64,000 nt of DNA, from NCBI RefSeq assembly GCF_900101505.1, contig NZ_FMZI01000004.1:1-64000 (forward strand). Direction: 5' to 3'. The position numbers were made by a program, and so were the translations under genes. Shown one piece after another: positions 60,465 through 64,000 of the stretch. Positions within the stretch are counted from its first letter, which is position 1; the number at the start of each line of letters is the position of its first letter. The notes beneath the pieces were generated by a model that ran no database searches, was not told where the DNA came from, and was given only the letters and a program-made list of their open reading frames with translations. Source of the DNA: Antarctobacter albus (GTDB lineage Bacteria; Pseudomonadota; Alphaproteobacteria; Rhodobacterales; Rhodobacteraceae).

Positions 60465-61801
60465 GCCGCCTGCCCCATGCCCGTCAGCCAGGCCTGGACA
60501 GAGGCGATGAACCGTCCGAACCCCTCAATCTGCAGGAATTCGTCAACCGCATGGGCATTCCCGCCTCGACCTGCGCCGCCGATCAGAAAGCTCTCGGCAT
60601 GGCGGGCAAAGGCGTGCCCGGGGGCAGAGCCAAGGGCCCAGGGCCAGACCTGCGGCGCCTGCGACGTCTGTTCATAGGCCGCGATCAGGGCCCGCGCACC
60701 CCGGCTGTTGGCGCCGAAGCGCACGCCCGGCGCGCTCTCTCCCACCTCCAGCGTCACGCCGCCGCCGTCCAGCCGGGCGCGCTGCGCCGCCAGGAAACGC
60801 CCGGCCTCCAGTCCCGGCGGGGTGCGCAGGTCGAACAGGGCCTCGGCCCTGTGCGGGATCACGGCGGTGTCCCCCACCGGGTCACTGGTCAGCGAAGAGA
60901 TATTCAGCGAGGCGGTGCGCAGGACATGGCGCAGCAGCGCCTCGGCATCGCCACCAAGGGCAAAGCGGCTGGCAGTGCGAAATTCCAGTTCAGCCTCCGG
61001 GTCGAACCCCTGCGCCAGCGTGGCGATCAGCACCGAGGCCTCCTCATCCAGAGCCACCTGCGCCAGTTCGCCCGTCACCGCGCCGCCGAAGTCCCCCAGC
61101 GCGTCGACAAGCACCCGTGCCGGGTTGGCGATCCAGGGGGCGTTGCTGGAATGGATCGCCGTGCGTGGGCCGCCCCAGTCCCCGCCCTCGACCAGAAGCC
61201 GGCCCTTGGTGATCCCCGAAAAGCCCAGGAACACACGTGGCGCCCCGCCGCCATATTCGCAAAGGCTGGGAAACAGCCCTCCGGTGCAGGACGGCAAGGG
61301 ACACCCGGGCGCGGCAAGGTAGCGCCGCATCGCTGGTGATCCGTGTTCTTCCTCACCGTCCAGCAGGATCTCGACGTTGACGTGCAGACGGCCTGCGCGG
61401 TGCAGGTCGCGCAGGGCGACAAGCATTCCGGCCAGCGGCCCCTTGTTGTTCTCGGCGCCGCGGGCGACAAAGACCTCGCCCAGCCCCTCCATCCGGGTCC
61501 GCCCGCCCGTCCAGGGATCGACGCGCCAGCCCTCGGGCATCGCGGGCATGACATCGTACATGTTGTAGAGGATCACGCTCTCATCCGCGCCGACGTCCAG
61601 TCGCGCATGGATCACGGGGGCGCCCTCCGGCCCTCCGACCGGCGCCATGATGGTCGCCCCCAGTTCGCCGGTCAGCCAATCCAGCAGCGCGGTCACCTGG
61701 CGCGCCTGCGCCGCCGGATCGCCTGCGTGCGAGGGGATCGCGCACCAGAGCGCCGTCAGGTCCAGCGCCTCTTCCAGCAGGGGCGCGGGCGCCGTCCTCA
61801 C
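60461..61801 (-). CDS. M20-family peptidase-like protein with altered metal site
   Basis: A 446-residue protein of the M20 (ArgE/DapE/CPG2) family. The catalytic Glu pair is kept (DGEEEHGS, about 150-152) and a distal His is present in NAHAVDE. At the first zinc-ligand motif, however, the sequence is LYNMYDVMP (M81 in place of His), and the bridging-Asp motif is ENNKGP (N118 for Asp). Both substitutions remove usual metal ligands. Start GTG 61801 overlaps the dppB stop as GTGA. It may hydrolyse an imported N-acyl amino acid or dipeptide with a changed metal site, or have become a binding or non-hydrolytic protein. Confidence 0.82.
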   Translation of the reverse strand: MRTAPAPLLEEALDLTALWCAIPSHAGDPAAQARQVTALLDWLTGELGATIMAPVGGPEGAPVIHARLDVGADESVILYNMYDVMPAMPEGWRVDPWTGGRTRMEGLGEVFVARGAENNKGPLAGMLVALRDLHRAGRLHVNVEILLDGEEEHGSPAMRRYLAAPGCPLPSCTGGLFPSLCEYGGGAPRVFLGFSGITKGRLLVEGGDWGGPRTAIHSSNAPWIANPARVLVDALGDFGGAVTGELAQVALDEEASVLIATLAQGFDPEAELEFRTASRFALGGDAEALLRHVLRTASLNISSLTSDPVGDTAVIPHRAEALFDLRTPPGLEAGRFLAAQRARLDGGGVTLEVGESAPGVRFGANSRGARALIAAYEQTSQAPQVWPWALGSAPGHAFARHAESFLIGGAGRGGNAHAVDEFLQIEGFGRFIASVQAWLTGMGQAA

Positions 61802-62718
61802 AGGCGGATCCTCGGGTTGAGCCAGGTGTAGGCCACGTCGACCAGGAAATTTGCCACGACAAAGACCAGTGCCGCGAACAGGACCACCGCCTGCACGACC
61901 GGGAAATCGCGGTTCTGGATCGCCTCGACCGCCAGCCGCCCGATCCCCGGCCAGGCAAAGATGATTTCGGTCACCAGTGCACCGCCCATGAGCGAGGCCA
62001 GGTACATGCCCTGCAGGGTGACAACCGGGATCATCGCGTTGCGCAGGGCGTGGCGGACGACGATGCGCCATTCGGTCAGCCCCTTGGCGCGCGCGGTGCG
62101 GACATAGTTCTCGCCCAGCGTCTCGATCAGGCTGGACCGCACCAGCCGGGTGATTGCCGAGAGGTAATAGGCGCCCAGCGCCAGCGAAGGCATGACCAGG
62201 TGACCGAGGCTGCCATAACCGCTGGAAGGCAGCCAGCGCAGGTTCAGCGAAAAGAGGATGATCAGCATCAGCGCCAGCCAGAACACCGGCACAGCTTGCC
62301 CAAGCAGGGAAATGACGCGAATGGCAAAGTCGATCGGGCTGTTCTTGCGCACAGCCGCGATGGCGCCCAGCAGGAAGCCAAGCAACGACGACCAGAGCAG
62401 CGCCGAGAGCGCCAGGAGCGCGGTCGCGCCCAGCCGTTCCGCCAACAGGTCCATCGCCGGGCGGCTGTAGCGCAGGGACGACCCGAGGTCGCCCTGCAGC
62501 GCATCGACCAGGAAGCGCCCGTACTGGACGATGATCGGATCGTCGAAGCCCATCGCCTCGCGGAAGGCGTCGATCTCGGCGGCTGTGGAATCCGGTGCCA
62601 TCATCAGCACGGCCGGGTCGCCGGTCAGGAACAGCGCAAAGAACACCAGCGCCGAGACGCCGAACATCACGATCAGGCCCTGAGCGGCACGGGACAGCAG
62701 GAAGCGCAGGCCTTTCAT
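61798..62718 (-). CDS. ABC transporter permease, DppB type
   Basis: A 306-residue inner-membrane permease with six helices. It has the DppB opening (LLSRAAQGLIVMFGVSALVFFALFLTGDPA) and the EAA loop TARAKGLTEWRIVVRHALRNAMIPVVT that docks the ATPase. It overlaps dppC by one base and the M20 gene by four. It pairs with the DppC-type subunit and, by inference, with the double ATPase encoded at 54750-56609. Confidence 0.92.
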   Translation of the reverse strand: MKGLRFLLSRAAQGLIVMFGVSALVFFALFLTGDPAVLMMAPDSTAAEIDAFREAMGFDDPIIVQYGRFLVDALQGDLGSSLRYSRPAMDLLAERLGATALLALSALLWSSLLGFLLGAIAAVRKNSPIDFAIRVISLLGQAVPVFWLALMLIILFSLNLRWLPSSGYGSLGHLVMPSLALGAYYLSAITRLVRSSLIETLGENYVRTARAKGLTEWRIVVRHALRNAMIPVVTLQGMYLASLMGGALVTEIIFAWPGIGRLAVEAIQNRDFPVVQAVVLFAALVFVVANFLVDVAYTWLNPRIRL

Positions 62719-63557
62719 CAGGACACCTTGCTTTCGGCCCGGCGGACCAGCCAGTCGCCAAGCAGGTTGCAGCCGATGACCAGCGCGCCGATCATCAGGC
62801 CGGGATAAAGCACCAGCCAGTTCGCGATCAGGATCACCGACCGGCCCTCGCCGATCAGGTTGCCCAGCGTCGGCATCGGCGGCTGCACCCCCAGCCCGAG
62901 AAAGCCAACAGAGGCCTCGAGGATGATCAGGCGCGGCAGGTCCAGCGTCAGAAGCACAGTCTGCGGCCCGATGATGTTGGGCAGGACGTGGCGAAAGATG
63001 ATCGTCGTGTCCGACAGTCCCATCGCGCGCGAGGCGTCGATGTATTCCAGTTCCCGAACCTCCAGCGTGCGGCCCCGGGCGACCCGGGCGAAGATCGCCC
63101 AGCCCGTCAGGCCCAGCACGATCACGAGGTTGGTCATCGAGGGGCCCAGCACCGAGACCAGCAAGAGGATCAGCAGGATGAAGGGCACCGCCAGCTGGAT
63201 GTCCACGAGGCGCATGATCAGCGCATCGACCCAGCCGCCGTAATACCCCGCGATCATGCCCAGCGCGGTGCCAAGCACGACAGAGATCAGCGCCGCGATC
63301 AGCACGATCCCGAAGGACACCAGCGTCCCCAGTCCCAGCCGGGCGAGAAGATCCCGCCCGAGCTGATCGGTTCCCAGCGGATGGAGCGCATCCCCCACCA
63401 CTGTCATCGGAGGTTTGAACGTCGCGGAAATGTCACCGCGCAGCGGGTCCAGCGGCCAGGCCAGCGGGACCAGGATACAAAAGGCCACGGATGCCGCGAG
63501 GAGGAAGATCGCCAGCGCGGCGTCCTCGTTTCCCTTGATGCGCAAACTTCCGGTCAA
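62718..63557 (-). CDS. ABC transporter permease, DppC type
   Basis: A 279-residue permease of the DppC/OppC class. PLGTDQLGRDLLARLGLGTLVSFGIVLIAALIS is the standard DppC motif before helix 2, and the EAA loop is IDASRAMGLSDTTIIFRHVLPNIIGP. It lies 4 nt downstream of the binding-protein gene and shares a base with dppB. Substrate class is peptides, opines or similar amino-acid conjugates. Confidence 0.92.
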   Translation of the reverse strand: MTGSLRIKGNEDAALAIFLLAASVAFCILVPLAWPLDPLRGDISATFKPPMTVVGDALHPLGTDQLGRDLLARLGLGTLVSFGIVLIAALISVVLGTALGMIAGYYGGWVDALIMRLVDIQLAVPFILLILLLVSVLGPSMTNLVIVLGLTGWAIFARVARGRTLEVRELEYIDASRAMGLSDTTIIFRHVLPNIIGPQTVLLTLDLPRLIILEASVGFLGLGVQPPMPTLGNLIGEGRSVILIANWLVLYPGLMIGALVIGCNLLGDWLVRRAESKVS

Positions 63558-63561
63558 GGGG

Positions 63562-64000
63562 TCAGTCCACCGTGATGGTGAAGACGGGGATGCGGGCGTC
63601 GGCCCGGCCGTCGAAGGTCACATTCGGGGCTTTGCCCATCAGCTTGTCCTCCTGGTAGAGGGTGATCAGCGGCACCTGCTCGGCCGCGACCTCCTGGATC
63701 TCCTGCAGGATCGCCGCGCGCGCCTCGGGATCGACGGTCGACCGGCTCTGGTCCAGCAGTGCATCGAGGGCGTCGATCCGGGCCCCCGAATAGGGCTCAC
63801 CCGACTTCATGATCGCATAGATCGCCGCATCCGCGTCAAGCGTCTGGGTGGAGCCCCAGCCCAGCATGTAGATCGGCCCCTCGAAGGGCACGGTCTGGGT
63901 GTAGACCGACCATTCCATCGTTTCCTGGTTCACGTCCAGACCGATGTCCTCGAACCCCTGCGCGATGGTCTGGGCCACTTCGGCGTTCTTCATGTAGCGG
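63562..64000 (-). CDS. Extracellular solute-binding protein family 5 (DppA-like), C-terminal part
   Basis: Partial gene cut by the right edge; the last 146 or so residues are visible. The frame is open to base 64000, so the ATG at 63993 is internal. The pattern GFEDIGLDVNQETMEWSVYTQTVPFEGPIYMLGWGS, then ALLDQSRSTVDPEARAAILQEIQEVAAEQVPLITLYQED, is characteristic of SBP_bac_5 C-terminal lobes. It delivers the substrate to the DppBC-type permeases directly downstream. The signal peptide and ligand lobe lie outside the window. Confidence 0.9.
   Translation of the reverse strand, partial: RYMKNAEVAQTIAQGFEDIGLDVNQETMEWSVYTQTVPFEGPIYMLGWGSTQTLDADAAIYAIMKSGEPYSGARIDALDALLDQSRSTVDPEARAAILQEIQEVAAEQVPLITLYQEDKLMGKAPNVTFDGRADARIPVFTITVD

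Noticed and set aside
60461-62761. A single minus-strand frame of about 766 codons that could be read as a permease-peptidase fusion.
   Set aside because: The part upstream of 61801 is the wrong frame of the dppB gene and contains no permease sequence; the real M20 start is GTG 61801 overlapping the dppB stop.

Overview
The window is high-GC, densely packed bacterial DNA that reads like the accessory catabolic part of a marine or soil alphaproteobacterium of the Roseobacter/Rhodobacteraceae type. The reasons are four complete TRAP transporter systems, GntR/FCD, MarR and DeoR regulators beside catabolic operons, a Rhizobium-style rha locus, and many 1-4 nt ATGA/GTGA/TGATG gene overlaps. This placement is inferred from gene content; no rRNA or marker gene is present. 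I saw no rRNA, tRNA, insertion sequence, phage gene, CRISPR array or origin. No stretch over 300 nt lacks a gene.

Layout. (1) 1-8932, minus strand: sugar-acid operon, starting with a TRAP binding protein and a fused DctQM membrane protein, then a 40-residue membrane microprotein, an IlvD/Edd dehydratase, a DHDPS-family enzyme, an RraA-family protein, a UxaA/GarD-type dehydratase and a 2-oxoglutarate-semialdehyde dehydrogenase cut by the window edge. Together these fit uptake of a sugar acid and its conversion to 2-oxoglutarate. A divergent GntR/FCD gene (9101) faces it across a palindrome that covers the -10 box. (2) 9904-12849, plus: PLP lyase, M24 peptidase-like enzyme and Asp/Glu-racemase-family protein. 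(3) 12853-17140, minus: an unusual envelope operon with an OmpA-like protein, a two-helix membrane protein, a periplasmic-binding-protein/OmpA fusion, a vWA protein and a COQ4-motif protein. (4) 17290-25746: hexuronate/aldonate locus with uxuA-uxuB (plus) divergent from gntR-dctPQM-idnD-like-ldh-like (minus). (5) 25799-29659, minus: third TRAP system, whose small subunit carries an extra TM2 plus coiled-coil region. (6) 29882-33616: a TPR protein and a DUF4139 protein, divergent.

(7) 33667-44432: complete L-rhamnose locus. rhaI and the fused rhamnulose-phosphate aldolase/dehydrogenase lie on minus; rhaR, the ABC transporter rhaSTPQ, mutarotase rhaU and kinase rhaK lie on plus. A symmetrical operator of six hexamers phased at 10 bp lies between the two arms. 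(8) 44453-48015: hybrid histidine kinase with two periplasmic solute-binding domains, divergent from a receiver-only response regulator. (9) 48023-53512: MarR regulator and fourth TRAP system, divergent from a feruloyl-CoA-synthase-type ligase, probably for plant-derived aromatic acids. (10) 53558-64000: D-cysteine desulfhydrase/L-cysteate lyase family gene, then a dipeptide/opine-type ABC importer split over two convergent operons (ATPase-SDR-FAD oxidoreductase on plus; binding protein-permeases-M20-ornithine cyclodeaminase-rhodanese on minus).

The common theme is uptake of small organic acids, sugars and amino-acid derivatives, each importer sitting with its own regulator and catabolic enzymes. 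Hairpins recur immediately after binding-protein genes. The least expected items are the SBP-OmpA/vWA/COQ4-like operon, the TM2-coiled-coil-DctQ fusion, the 40-aa TRAP-operon microprotein, the rha operator architecture, and an M20-family protein lacking two usual metal ligands.
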